Assembly: GCF_041687215.1 (NCBI RefSeq)
Contig: NZ_JAWLCI010000009.1
Location: 36,002-100,001 of the forward strand
DNA length: 64,000 nt
Source: Mariniphaga sp041687215
GTDB lineage: Bacteria > Bacteroidota > Bacteroidia > Bacteroidales > Prolixibacteraceae
Reading direction: 5' to 3'
Below, one piece after another: positions 27,082 to 35,800 of this stretch. Numbering within the stretch: position 1 is the first letter of the stretch; every line of letters starts with the position of its first letter. The position numbers were made by a program, and so were the translations under genes. The notes beneath the pieces were generated by a model that saw nothing but the letters and a program-made list of their open reading frames with translations, made no database searches and was not told the DNA's origin.

Positions 27082-27444
27082 GGCGCGTAAAATTTGGCCC
27101 TAAAAATAGAAATTAATTGCCTGATGCAAAAAGAAAGGCGGGATAAAGTGGGTTGGTAACAAAATATTAACTGGCAAAACCTTTTAACAAATAATCCGGT
27201 ATTGAGCCGATTCATCCCTTTTTTCGGCTCACAAAATTCAATCTGTTTGAGTCGGAAAAAATTTGTATTCGGCTCAAGAATTTTTTATATGGCAACATCC
27301 CGCTGAAATTAAAGCTTTTCTGGTTACAGGACAGGGGCGCAGTACCAGTTACCATGTGAATATTGACTAAATCACAAGTTCTTCGAATTAAAAATCCGGC
27401 AGCGTCTGTCAGAAATTCTTAATTTTGCAGAAAATAATGAAACG
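27082..27444. promoter_or_regulatory. Intergenic region with paired TGAGCCGA-type inverted repeats
   Basis: 363 bases between the divergent oxyR and lipoprotein genes. It holds a perfect 8-base inverted pair, TGAGCCGA 27203-27210 and TCGGCTCA 27224-27231, and a second, less exact pair, TGAGTCGG at about 27248 and TCGGCTCA 27269-27276. Offset within both pairs is 21 bases. A -7-like box TAATTTTG is at 27420-27427 just before the lipoprotein start. Candidate operator array; no regulator assigned. Confidence 0.4.
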
Positions 27445-28239
27445 ATGAAGTTTACCATTTATATAACTGTTTTAGTTGCCGGGATACTTTTTTTGGCTTG
27501 CGGACCAACCGACGAAGAAAAAGCCAGTGCAAAACTGAACTTTGCCCAGTCGCTGCTGGAGAAAAATGATACGGCCACTGCATTGCGCCACCTCGACAGC
27601 ATTCCGCGTCTTTACCCGAAAGCGGTTTACGCGCTGAATGCCGCCAAAAACCTGGTGAGCGAGGTTCAGTTCGATTTGCTGCACCGAAAAGAGGCTCAAC
27701 TGGATTCGCTGAAAGTGAAAATAGAAGCGCTTGAAAAACCGTTCCGCAAGGAAAAAACGGAATTCGACCGTTACACGCAGTACATTCACAACCGGCAAAC
27801 GTTTCAGCGGGCTTGGGACCGTTCCTACATTCAGGTGCATTTGGATGAACAGGGTGAAATTTACCTGAGCAGCAACTACCACGGCGAAAAATGGCTCGAC
27901 CACACCGCCCTGCGTGTTTACGACCAGGGCGACGATGCCAAAACCGAAGAAATTCCCATTGGCGACCCAAACAACCACCGCAGCGATTTTATGGAAGCCA
28001 AATGGGAAAAAGTGAGCTACCGCAACGGCAAAGACAATGGCGTAATGGAGTTCATTGCCAACCATATTGACCGCAACCTGAAAGCCGTTTTCCTGGGCAA
28101 CGAATATTATTACATCATTTTGGAATCGTACGACAAACAGGCGGTGAAAGATGCTCTTGCCCTTTCCAAAACACTAAAGCAAAAAAACGCGTTGGAAGCT
28201 GAAGTAGCGGCATTGCAAAAAACCTTGAATATCAATTAA
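27445..28239 (+). CDS. Hypothetical lipoprotein with coiled-coil segments
   Basis: 264 residues. Signal peptide with lipobox LFLACG; then a helical region (about 25-105) with tetratricopeptide-like spacing (SLLEKNDTATALRHLDSI) and a charged coiled coil (KEAQLDSLKVKIEALEK), a beta-rich central domain (IYLSSNYHGEKWLDH), and a C-terminal helix. No family recognised. It has a TAATTTTG box 18 bases before the start. Confidence 0.65.
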   Translation: MKFTIYITVLVAGILFLACGPTDEEKASAKLNFAQSLLEKNDTATALRHLDSIPRLYPKAVYALNAAKNLVSEVQFDLLHRKEAQLDSLKVKIEALEKPFRKEKTEFDRYTQYIHNRQTFQRAWDRSYIQVHLDEQGEIYLSSNYHGEKWLDHTALRVYDQGDDAKTEEIPIGDPNNHRSDFMEAKWEKVSYRNGKDNGVMEFIANHIDRNLKAVFLGNEYYYIILESYDKQAVKDALALSKTLKQKNALEAEVAALQKTLNIN

Positions 28240-28263
28240 ATTGTTTCTGAGCCAAAGATTGTG

Positions 28264-28336
28264 TTCCCGCAGATTGCGCTGATAAACGCAGATTTTGATA
28301 TGATTTTTCTGCGAAAATCAGCGTAATCTGCGGGAA
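28264..28336. repeat. Palindromic intergenic repeat
   Basis: Arms 28264-28282 and 28318-28336 pair at 18 of 19 positions (TTCCCGCAGATT..CTGA), and an internal CGCAGATTTT copy lies between them. The CGCAGATT..GCTGA word is a common dispersed element in Bacteroidota chromosomes. It lies between convergent genes, so it could also act as a terminator. Confidence 0.65.
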
Positions 28337-28344
28337 ATTTAAAC

Positions 28345-30747
28345 TCAAATAATTTCTTCAACTTTCTCCGGCGGATTGGCCAAAATGGCTTTATCGCCAT
28401 TCACCACAATAGGGCGTTGGAGTAATTTCGGGTTTTCAACCAGCACTTTAATCCATTCGTCATCTGCAAGTTCCTTGTCTTTGTAATTTTCTTTGTACTC
28501 CTGTTCCTGGATGCGCACAAACTCCACTGGTTTTTTTCCGGTTTTGGCAATCACCTCTTTCAGTTCATTTTCCGACAAACCGTCGTTCAGATACTTCACA
28601 ATTTCAAGGTCGTACCCTTTTTCTTCCAGGTATTTGAGTCCGGCACGGCTTTTGGCGCAGCGAGGATTATGATAAATTTTCATAACAATATGGTGTTTGT
28701 TTTTGATGTAATTGTAGTAATCTTCCTGTGCGCGGTAAGTTGCTTCCAGGTTATTTTTATTGTAATTGTTTTGCAATCCCGGGTCGAGGATTCGTGCTTT
28801 GGTGTTGTCGCGCAACTGGATTTTCAGCATCTCTTTCAGTTCCTCCCGAATTCCCTCATTGTAAATCGGGCAGGCTACTTCAATTCTCCGGTTCAGGTTG
28901 CGGGGCATCCAGTCGGCGGATGAAATGTACATTTTTTCGTCGCTGCCGTTGCCAAACAAAAAGATGCGCGAGTGTTCGAGGTATTTGTCTACAATACTAA
29001 CAGCGGTAATGTTTTCCCTGAATTTTTTCTTGTCGAGCTGCAACCCGAAAATGCCCCGCACAATGAGTTCGATTTTTACTCCCGCTTTTGCGGCACGATA
29101 CAATTGTTTCATCATACCGGGGTCAATCAAGCTATTCATTTTCAGAATCATCCAGGCCTTTTCCCCGGTTTTGGCCAGTTCAATTTCGCGGTCGATGTGT
29201 TCTGAAAAAACATCGCGCATAAAAAACGGACTAACCACCAGATGTTTGTAGTTGTAGTGGCGGTAATTCTGTTTGAAAAACCCAAATACTTTTTCCACTT
29301 CGTCGGCCAAACGCGGGTCGGCGGTGAGCAGTCCGTCGTCGGCATAAACACGTGCCGTTCCTTCGTGAAAATTGCCAGTGCCAATGTAGGCATAGTTTCT
29401 GAATCCGTCTTCCTCCTGCCGTTTTACCCAGGCCAGTTTGCTGTGCACCTTCATGCCCGGAATGCCATTAATCACATTGGCCCCTTCCTCCTGCAACTTG
29501 TTCGACCACATGATGTTGGCCTCTTCGTCGAACCGCGCCTGCAGTTCAATGACCACGGTCACGGTTTTTCCGTTTCGCACAGCGTTCAGCAAGGCATTGA
29601 CAACCCTTGATGCCGGCGCTACACGGTAAATGGTAAGGCCAATTTCTTTCACCTGCGGATCGATGGCCGCTTCGCGCAAAAAGTCGATAAAGTGGTTGAA
29701 GGTTTGGTAAGGGTAATGCAGCATCACATCCTTTTTGCGCAACACACGCAAAATACTGGTGTGCATGGGCAAATCCTTGTGGGTAAACGGTGGAAGTTTG
29801 GTGTAATAGTGGCGCTTTTTCCCAATTTCCGGAAAATTCATAAAATCCTTGTGGTTGTGGTACCGTCCGCCGGGCACTGCATTTTCCTCATTGTCGAGCT
29901 TCATTTTTTTTAGAATGAAATCCAGCATATCCTGAGGAATTTCACGGTCGTAAATCAGTCGAACCGGTTTTCCTTTCTTTCTTTTTTTCAGACTGCTGGA
30001 CATTTTTTCAATGAAGCTTTTGGATATGTCGTCGTCGATGTCCAGCTCGGCATCGCGTGTAATTTTTATGGTGTAGGCTTCGTACATGTCGTAATCGAAG
30101 TAGAAAAACAGGTCGTCGAAGCAGTACCGGATGACGTCGTCGAGTAACATCACATACGTTTTTTTACGATCTTTTGGCAACACCAAAAAGCGAGGTACAG
30201 ATCTTCCCGGAATGCGAATGAGCGAGTAAGCAAAATCTGTGGGGTCAGCTTTTTTCATCAGCTTAACGGCGAGGTAAACCGACCGGTCGCGCAAATAAGG
30301 GAACTTGTTCTTTTTGCTCAACATGATGGGCACCAGATTGGGCAATACCTTTTCGTAAAAATATTTTTTCACAAAAATGCCCTGTTTGTGGTTCAGTTCC
30401 TTTTCACTGACAATGAAAATGTTGTTTTGGTTGAGCTCGTCGAGAATATCCTGGAAAATTTGCTGCACTTTTTCCTGCTGTGCCGAAACAATTTCCTGAA
30501 TTTTTTCGTGCAATTCCGGCGGAGTGAGGTTTCCCAGCAGGTTCTCCTCATCTTTTCCGATATCCACCATTCGGCGGACGGTGGCTACACGCACACGGAA
30601 AAACTCATCGAGGTTGTTGGAAAAAATTCCGATGAAGCGAATGCGCTCAAACAACGGTGTGTTGGGGTCTTCTGCTTCCTGCAAAACCCGTTCGTTAAAC
30701 GAAAGCCAGCTGATTTCGCGGTTTATAAAGTTTTCATTCGAATACAT
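28345..30747 (-). CDS. ppk1: Polyphosphate kinase 1 fused to an ArsC/Spx-like domain
   Basis: 800 residues in one open frame. Residues 1 to about 670 are PPK1: INREISWLSFNERVLQEA at the start, phospho-accepting H435 in GMKVHSKLAWVKR, later HSRIFLFGNGSDEKMYISSADWM. It makes polyphosphate from ATP. From about residue 689 a complete ArsC-family domain follows, starting MKIYHNPRCAKSR with its N-terminal cysteine and ending IVVNGDKAILANPPE. The M of that motif (28681-28683) could in principle be an internal start, but no stop separates the two parts. So it is either a true fusion or an overlapping in-frame pair. Confidence 0.88.
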   Translation of the reverse strand: MYSNENFINREISWLSFNERVLQEAEDPNTPLFERIRFIGIFSNNLDEFFRVRVATVRRMVDIGKDEENLLGNLTPPELHEKIQEIVSAQQEKVQQIFQDILDELNQNNIFIVSEKELNHKQGIFVKKYFYEKVLPNLVPIMLSKKNKFPYLRDRSVYLAVKLMKKADPTDFAYSLIRIPGRSVPRFLVLPKDRKKTYVMLLDDVIRYCFDDLFFYFDYDMYEAYTIKITRDAELDIDDDISKSFIEKMSSSLKKRKKGKPVRLIYDREIPQDMLDFILKKMKLDNEENAVPGGRYHNHKDFMNFPEIGKKRHYYTKLPPFTHKDLPMHTSILRVLRKKDVMLHYPYQTFNHFIDFLREAAIDPQVKEIGLTIYRVAPASRVVNALLNAVRNGKTVTVVIELQARFDEEANIMWSNKLQEEGANVINGIPGMKVHSKLAWVKRQEEDGFRNYAYIGTGNFHEGTARVYADDGLLTADPRLADEVEKVFGFFKQNYRHYNYKHLVVSPFFMRDVFSEHIDREIELAKTGEKAWMILKMNSLIDPGMMKQLYRAAKAGVKIELIVRGIFGLQLDKKKFRENITAVSIVDKYLEHSRIFLFGNGSDEKMYISSADWMPRNLNRRIEVACPIYNEGIREELKEMLKIQLRDNTKARILDPGLQNNYNKNNLEATYRAQEDYYNYIKNKHHIVMKIYHNPRCAKSRAGLKYLEEKGYDLEIVKYLNDGLSENELKEVIAKTGKKPVEFVRIQEQEYKENYKDKELADDEWIKVLVENPKLLQRPIVVNGDKAILANPPEKVEEII

Positions 30748-30846
30748 ACCAGACTATTTTTTAGAAGCAAACGTTTCGTTTTTTTGCTTTTGTGATTCCT
30801 TCCTAAAAATAGAAAAAGAAAGCTGACCGGCAAATATTTCCGGCAT

Positions 30847-31936
30847 TTACTGACCGCCGAATTCCATGAGGTAGGCTTTTATCAGTCCGTCGAGTTCGCC
30901 GTCAAGCACGGCATCCACATTTCCGGTTTCGTAGCTGGTGCGCAGGTCTTTCACCATTTTGTAGGGCTGCAGGACATACGAGCGGATTTGCGAGCCCCAT
31001 TCTATTTTCTTTTTTTGCGATTCAATTTCCATCACCTTTTCGCGGCGTTTGCGCAATTCCATTTCGTAAAGCTGCGACTTTAACAAGCGAAGTGCATTTT
31101 CCTTATTTCCGCCCTGCGAGCGGCTTTCCGTATTTTCAATTACAATTCCCGAAGGAGCATGGTGCAACCGCACTCCGGTTTCCACTTTGTTCACATTTTG
31201 ACCACCGGCGCCGCCGCTCCTGAAAGTGTCCCAGGTAATATCGGCAGGATTTACTTCTATTTCAATGCTGTCGTCGATTAACGGGGCTACATAAACCGAA
31301 GTAAACGAGGTCATTCGTTTGTTCTGGGCATTAAACGGCGAAAGCCTCACCAGGCGGTGCACACCGTTTTCACTTTTCAGGTATCCATACGCAAAATCAC
31401 CCTCAACTTCAATAATGCAGCTTTTTATCCCAACCTCGTCGCCGGGTTGCATATCGGCCACTTTAATTTGGTAGCCTTTATCTTCGCACCAGCGGGTGTA
31501 CATGCGGAAAAGCATTTCGGCCCAGTCATTGCTTTCGGTACCACCGGCACCCGCGTTTATTTTCAGCACCGCGCCCAGATGGTCTTCCTCGCTGCGCAGC
31601 ATGTTTTTGGTTTCCAGTTTTTCAACCAGGTCGATTGTGTCGGCATAAGCCTTGTCGATTTCTTTTTCAGTAGCTTCACCGGCTTCAAAAAATTCGTACA
31701 GCACGCCAAAATCTTCCACAGACTGGTTTACTTTTTCAAAACCGGTAGTCCATTCTTTTACCGACTTGATGGCTTTCATCTGTTTTTCAGCTTTCTGGGG
31801 GTTTGACCAAAAATCAGGATCTTGCGTTTTGAGTTCTTCTTCTTTTAACTGCAGCAACTTTGCATCGTAGTCAAAGATGCCTCCTCAGCGCATCCCGGCG
31901 CTCCAGGAGGTCTTTTACCTGGTCTTTTAAAATCAT
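30847..31936 (-). CDS. prfB: Peptide chain release factor 2, with programmed +1 frameshift
   Basis: RF2 recognises UAA/UGA. The gene starts at ATG 31936 and reads 21 codons to an in-frame TGA at 31871-31873; the site is AGGAGG-CAT-CTT-TGA-C, the classical autoregulatory signal with an internal Shine-Dalgarno three bases before CTT. Ribosomes shift +1 there and continue in the long frame, which holds LVRLSPFN (the SPF tripeptide) and RSGGAGGQNVNKVET (the GGQ loop). Any annotation starting at the downstream ATG 31857 misses the N-terminus. Confidence 0.95.
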
Positions 31937-31998
31937 TTTCTTTTAAATTTTTATGGTTTGCAAAGGTAAACAATATAAAAGGATATTGCTGAACGGAA

Positions 31999-32030
31999 TT
32001 TGATAAAAAATAATTTTGTGCGTATATTTG
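31999..32030 (+). promoter_or_regulatory. Promoter of the antitoxin/toxin pair
   Basis: TTTG 31999-32002, 20-base spacer, TATATTTG 32023-32030: a near-perfect match to the Bacteroidota consensus. The antitoxin start is 24 bases beyond the -7 box. Confidence 0.7.
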
Positions 32031-32053
32031 AAATGAATTTGATACGCATAATT

Positions 32054-32308
32054 ATGGCAACACGATTGAATATTACGGTAGATAAAACTGTGGTTGAAGA
32101 GGCAAAACAGTACGCCCGGGAACATGGCAGGAGTCTTTCAGGACTCATTGAAGAATATTTGAAATCTTTAATTTCCAAAAGGAAAAAGGAAATTGAACCC
32201 GGTACTTTGGTCAAATCACTCTGGGGGTCTGTAAAACCGATGTCCGGGGGGAAAGATTACAACGAGTTGGTTGAAGAAGAAATTCTGAAAAAACATTTGA
32301 AACAATGA
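32054..32308 (+). CDS. DUF6364-like / ribbon-helix-helix antitoxin
   Basis: 84 residues from ATG 32054. The N-terminus TRLNITVDKTVVEEAKQYAR followed by GRSLSGLIEEYLKSL is a ribbon-helix-helix DNA-binding fold with a C-terminal toxin-binding tail. It overlaps the PIN-domain gene start by four bases (ATGA), the usual antitoxin-toxin layout, and is likely to repress the promoter just upstream. Confidence 0.8.
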   Translation: MATRLNITVDKTVVEEAKQYAREHGRSLSGLIEEYLKSLISKRKKEIEPGTLVKSLWGSVKPMSGGKDYNELVEEEILKKHLKQ

Positions 32309-32718
32309 CAAAGGTTTTTATTGATTCGGATGTGGTATTGGATTTTTTGACCAAAAGGGAACCTTTTCATGAAGCGGCCATGCGAATTTTTGAATACGCC
32401 AGCCGGGGAAAACTGAAACTTTTTGTTTCTTCACTTTCGGTGAACAATATAAACTATGTTGTAAGTAAACTGGAATCTGCCAAAAATGCCAAAAAGCAAT
32501 TGATTGCCCTGCTCGAACTGATTGAAATATTACCTGTTGCAAAATCAACCGTAAAAAAATCGCTTTTCTCTGATTTCAGGGATTTTGAAGACGGGTTGCA
32601 AAATTTTTGTGCAGAGGAAGGGAAATTAACGACTATCATAACCCGCAATACCAAAGATTATTCTTTCAGTCATCTGGTTATTCAGACACCCAGGGAATTT
32701 CTGGCTGCTTTTGAGTGA
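32305..32718 (+). CDS. PIN-domain toxin (VapC-like ribonuclease)
   Basis: 137 residues. PIN fold with acidic residues in KVFIDSDVVLDFLTKREPF (first Asp), FRDFEDGLQNFCA (the E/D pair of the third motif) and TRNTKDYSF (final Asp). These proteins cleave RNA, often tRNA, when freed from their antitoxin. Overlaps the antitoxin stop. Confidence 0.85.
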   Translation: MTKVFIDSDVVLDFLTKREPFHEAAMRIFEYASRGKLKLFVSSLSVNNINYVVSKLESAKNAKKQLIALLELIEILPVAKSTVKKSLFSDFRDFEDGLQNFCAEEGKLTTIITRNTKDYSFSHLVIQTPREFLAAFE

Positions 32719-32827
32719 TATATTCCATAAGCATTTTTCATGCATTTTACAGAATAATAAATGATTTTCATATAAATTAATCCCTTTTTCATGTTATATT
32801 TGTAACTGAATTTCATGAAAACAGCCA

Positions 32828-34372
32828 ATGGAAAATCATTTTTCACAAGAAATAACTATTTTTCACGATAGGATACTTCCCGAGAAGGGTGTTCTAACCG
32901 GTTACGCCTTTTTACTCCGGTTTATTGAAGAGCAATCCGGTAAACTTTTGCCGCTTCCCCGGCAACTTGCCATGATTACAGAAAAACATCAAAGATACAA
33001 TACTTCTGAATGGCAGGTGTTTACAAAAAGACATAAACCGAAGAATGATGCTTTGAGCCATGTTGTTTTTGCGTTGAAATATGAAGGCATAGATTTGCTG
33101 ATTTTAAAAACAACTTTCCAGCTTTTAGAAAAAAAATTCATTGAAGAAGCCGTAATGAAGATGCCAACGAGTCAGTATTACAGAAAAATCTGGTTTCTTT
33201 ATGAATGGTTGTTCAATATCAGACTGAACATACCCGATCTGAAAAAGGGCACGTATGTGGATGTTTTAAATCCTGAGTTGCAATATGCAGGACCTGCCAA
33301 CAATTCGGGCAGGCACCGGGTAAAAAACAACCTGCCCGGAACGCCTGAATTCTGTCCGCTAATCAGAAAGACTGAGAAACTGGAAAACTTTATAAATTCC
33401 AGGCTGGATGAGGCGATTCACAAAGGGTTAAATGACCGTGACAAAGATATCATTCGCAGAACTGCAGCCTTTCTGTTACTGAAAGATTCCAGGGCCTCAT
33501 TTGCCATAGAAGGTGAAATTCCACCAAACATGAGGGCCCGCAATTGGGGGAAAGCAATAGGTCTGGCTGGGAAAAAGGCATTAACTCTGGCAGAAATTGA
33601 GCGTTTACAACATATTGTAATCGGGTCCAAAAAGCTTAAACGTATGGGATTCAGAACGGAAGAAGGTTTTATCGGAGAACACGACCGCGAAACATTTACA
33701 CCGCTTCCCGATCACATTTCAGCAAAAGCTGATGACCTGGATTCCCTGTTGAATGGCTGGCTTAAAACAAATAATCTCCTTCAGAACAGTAAATATGATC
33801 CTGTGTTAACAGCCGCTACTATTGCCTTTGGTTTTGTCTTTATCCATCCTTTGTCTGATGGAAACGGAAGAATTCACCGGTATCTTATCCATCATGTTTT
33901 AACCTGGATGGGTTTTGTTAAAAGAGAGATGATATTCCCGGTATCAGCGGCAATCCTGAACAGAATAAGTGATTATCAGGAATTACTGGAAGATTTTTCG
34001 TTACCGAGAGTTGATTTAATTGAATGGAAACCAACACCAGATCACAACATTCGCATTTTAAATGAAACTGCTGATCTTTACCGCTATTTTGATTTAACAA
34101 CCCAGGCAGAATTTTTATACGAATGTGTTGAAGAAACCATAAATAAAATAATTCCGGCAGAAATTGATTATCTGGAAAAATATGACCGACTGACAAATGC
34201 CATAAATGCATTTATCAATTTACCAAACTCAAAGGTTGATTTGCTTATAAAATTTCTGGATCAAAACAATGGCAGGATCTCTACAAGAAAAAGGAAAAAG
34301 TTTTTTGACGAATTATCAGAAGACGAAATCCTTTTAATTGAGGAACAATATGCTGAAATTTTTAAAAAATAA
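32828..34372 (+). CDS. Fic-domain protein with N-terminal inhibitory motif
   Basis: 514 residues. The Fic core HPLSDGNGRIHRY begins at H340 and fits HPFx(D/E)GNGRxxR, so it should transfer AMP or another NMP to target hydroxyls. An upstream SFAIEGE (S224, E228) fits the (S/T)xxxE(G/N) inhibitory helix of class II Fic proteins, so it is self-restrained. The N-terminal 200 residues are helical and unassigned; the C-terminal 120 residues look like a small winged-helix module. A TATATTTG box lies at 32795-32802. It sits next to a toxin-antitoxin pair, but its long, self-inhibited form argues for a stand-alone regulator. Confidence 0.85.
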   Translation: MENHFSQEITIFHDRILPEKGVLTGYAFLLRFIEEQSGKLLPLPRQLAMITEKHQRYNTSEWQVFTKRHKPKNDALSHVVFALKYEGIDLLILKTTFQLLEKKFIEEAVMKMPTSQYYRKIWFLYEWLFNIRLNIPDLKKGTYVDVLNPELQYAGPANNSGRHRVKNNLPGTPEFCPLIRKTEKLENFINSRLDEAIHKGLNDRDKDIIRRTAAFLLLKDSRASFAIEGEIPPNMRARNWGKAIGLAGKKALTLAEIERLQHIVIGSKKLKRMGFRTEEGFIGEHDRETFTPLPDHISAKADDLDSLLNGWLKTNNLLQNSKYDPVLTAATIAFGFVFIHPLSDGNGRIHRYLIHHVLTWMGFVKREMIFPVSAAILNRISDYQELLEDFSLPRVDLIEWKPTPDHNIRILNETADLYRYFDLTTQAEFLYECVEETINKIIPAEIDYLEKYDRLTNAINAFINLPNSKVDLLIKFLDQNNGRISTRKRKKFFDELSEDEILLIEEQYAEIFKK

Positions 34373-34399
34373 ATCCTTTTTTATAAAAAGAGTGGAATA

Positions 34400-34870
34400 T
34401 CACTCCACTACCTCATTCAAATACCGGTGAATCATTTCCGGTTCAAAGCCGCGGTTTTGGGCAAAACGGATAATCTGTCCCATTTTTTCGAATTTGGTTT
34501 TCTTTTTCACTTTGCGAGCCTTTTCTTTCATCGTCTTGATGAGGGTTTCCTTGTATTTTTCCATATCAATTTCGTTCATACCGTTTTGGATGAGTTCACC
34601 CGGCAGCCCTTTCATTTTCAGGTAGTGGCGTATTTTCACTTTTCCCCATTTATTGAATTTGAATTTGTCGGAAACATACGAACGAATGTACCGCTCATCG
34701 TCGATAAACTTTTCGGCTTTCAGTTTTTCAATGATTTCGTCTGCCTCGTCACTGCTCAGTCCGGCAACCGTAATTTTTTTATGAATATTGGTTGAACACT
34801 GTTCGGAACGACTGCAAAGGGCGGCCATTTTTGCATAAATTTCCTGCGCTGTTTTTTCTTCGGTTTCCAT
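34400..34870 (-). CDS. recX: RecX family regulator
   Basis: 156 residues of three-helix repeats: LCSRSEQCSTNIHKKI, then FIDDERYIRSYVSDKFKFNKWGKVKIRHYLKMKG, the family core. Modulates RecA filaments. recA is not adjacent. Acidic/basic character and length are normal. Confidence 0.85.
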   Translation of the reverse strand: METEEKTAQEIYAKMAALCSRSEQCSTNIHKKITVAGLSSDEADEIIEKLKAEKFIDDERYIRSYVSDKFKFNKWGKVKIRHYLKMKGLPGELIQNGMNEIDMEKYKETLIKTMKEKARKVKKKTKFEKMGQIIRFAQNRGFEPEMIHRYLNEVVE

Positions 34871-34943
34871 GAGAAAAGGTTTTGAGTTTTAAAGGAAATA
34901 AAGGTAAGAAAAATGACTCATCTAAAAAATGTATAATCGGCTC

Positions 34944-35672
34944 TTACAAATCCTCATAAAAAGGCTTTTCCTGTTTCACTCCCGTAAAAAATTCTTCCAG
35001 TTCGGCTAGTGTGGTTTCGGTTCTGGGAACATCTTTTACAATTTCGCCTTTTTCAAGAATAACGATGCGGGTACAAACATCGGCCACATGGTCGAGGTCG
35101 TGGCTGGAAATGAGCAGCGTTTTTTCACCTCTTATTGCATATTCCTTAATGATTTCGCGCAGTCTGTACTGCGAAGTAGGGTCGAGATTGGCAAACGGCT
35201 CGTCGAGGATGACTACGTCGGGATTTCCCATAAAAGCCCCGGCCACACCCACTTTCTTCTGATTCCCTTTGGAGAGGTCGCGAATGAACTTCTTTTTCCC
35301 CAGAATCTCATCGTGAAAAAAGGTTTCAAACCGGTTTTTGAAAAGATCGATGTCGTTTTGGTTCATGTCCCGGAGCTCGCCCAGAAACCCAAAATACTCA
35401 TCGGGCGTAAGGTAGCCAATGGTAAAGCTTTCGTCGATGTAAGCGCCAGTGAAACTTTTCCATTCTTCGGAGCGGGCCACTTCAACTTCGTTGCTGGTCA
35501 CTTTTCCTTTGGTAGCCCGGATTAAATCGAGAACAAGTGAAAACAGCGTGGTTTTTCCGGCACCGTTATTGCCCACCAGGCCAAAGACCTCGCCGCGGTT
35601 GATTGTGAGTTCTGGGAGGTTCAAAACCGTTATTTGGCTGTAGGCTTTTTGTAAATTAATTGCTTGAATCAT
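34944..35672 (-). CDS. ABC transporter ATP-binding protein
   Basis: 242 residues with Walker A GNNGAGKTT, signature LSKGNQKKVGVAG (an LSxGxxxK variant), Walker B VVILDEPFANLD and switch SSHDLDHV. It pairs with the DUF5687-type permease 120 bases upstream on the same strand, so they probably form an ABC-2-type exporter. Substrate unknown. Confidence 0.88.
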   Translation of the reverse strand: MIQAINLQKAYSQITVLNLPELTINRGEVFGLVGNNGAGKTTLFSLVLDLIRATKGKVTSNEVEVARSEEWKSFTGAYIDESFTIGYLTPDEYFGFLGELRDMNQNDIDLFKNRFETFFHDEILGKKKFIRDLSKGNQKKVGVAGAFMGNPDVVILDEPFANLDPTSQYRLREIIKEYAIRGEKTLLISSHDLDHVADVCTRIVILEKGEIVKDVPRTETTLAELEEFFTGVKQEKPFYEDL

Positions 35673-35714
35673 GATATTTTAATTCGTTTTCAAATTTAAA
35701 TCCATTATTTGTAG

Positions 35715-35800
35715 GCATATCAGTAACTTAAAGTTTTATCCTTCAGACTTCGTGCTTCCATCTTCCCACTTCCTGTTTCGTGCTTCCTACTTCTAACTGC
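35715..35800. repeat. Pyrimidine-rich microrepeats between the ABC genes
   Basis: Tandem variants of CTTCGTGCTTCC / ACTTCC / CTTCCTACTTC fill about 80 bases upstream of the ATPase gene. Words of this type are scattered in Bacteroidota genomes; they break an otherwise close gene pair. Confidence 0.4.

Noticed and set aside
34380..34400. Terminator between the Fic gene and recX
   Set aside because: The stem is only about 6 bases and overlaps the recX stop codon.
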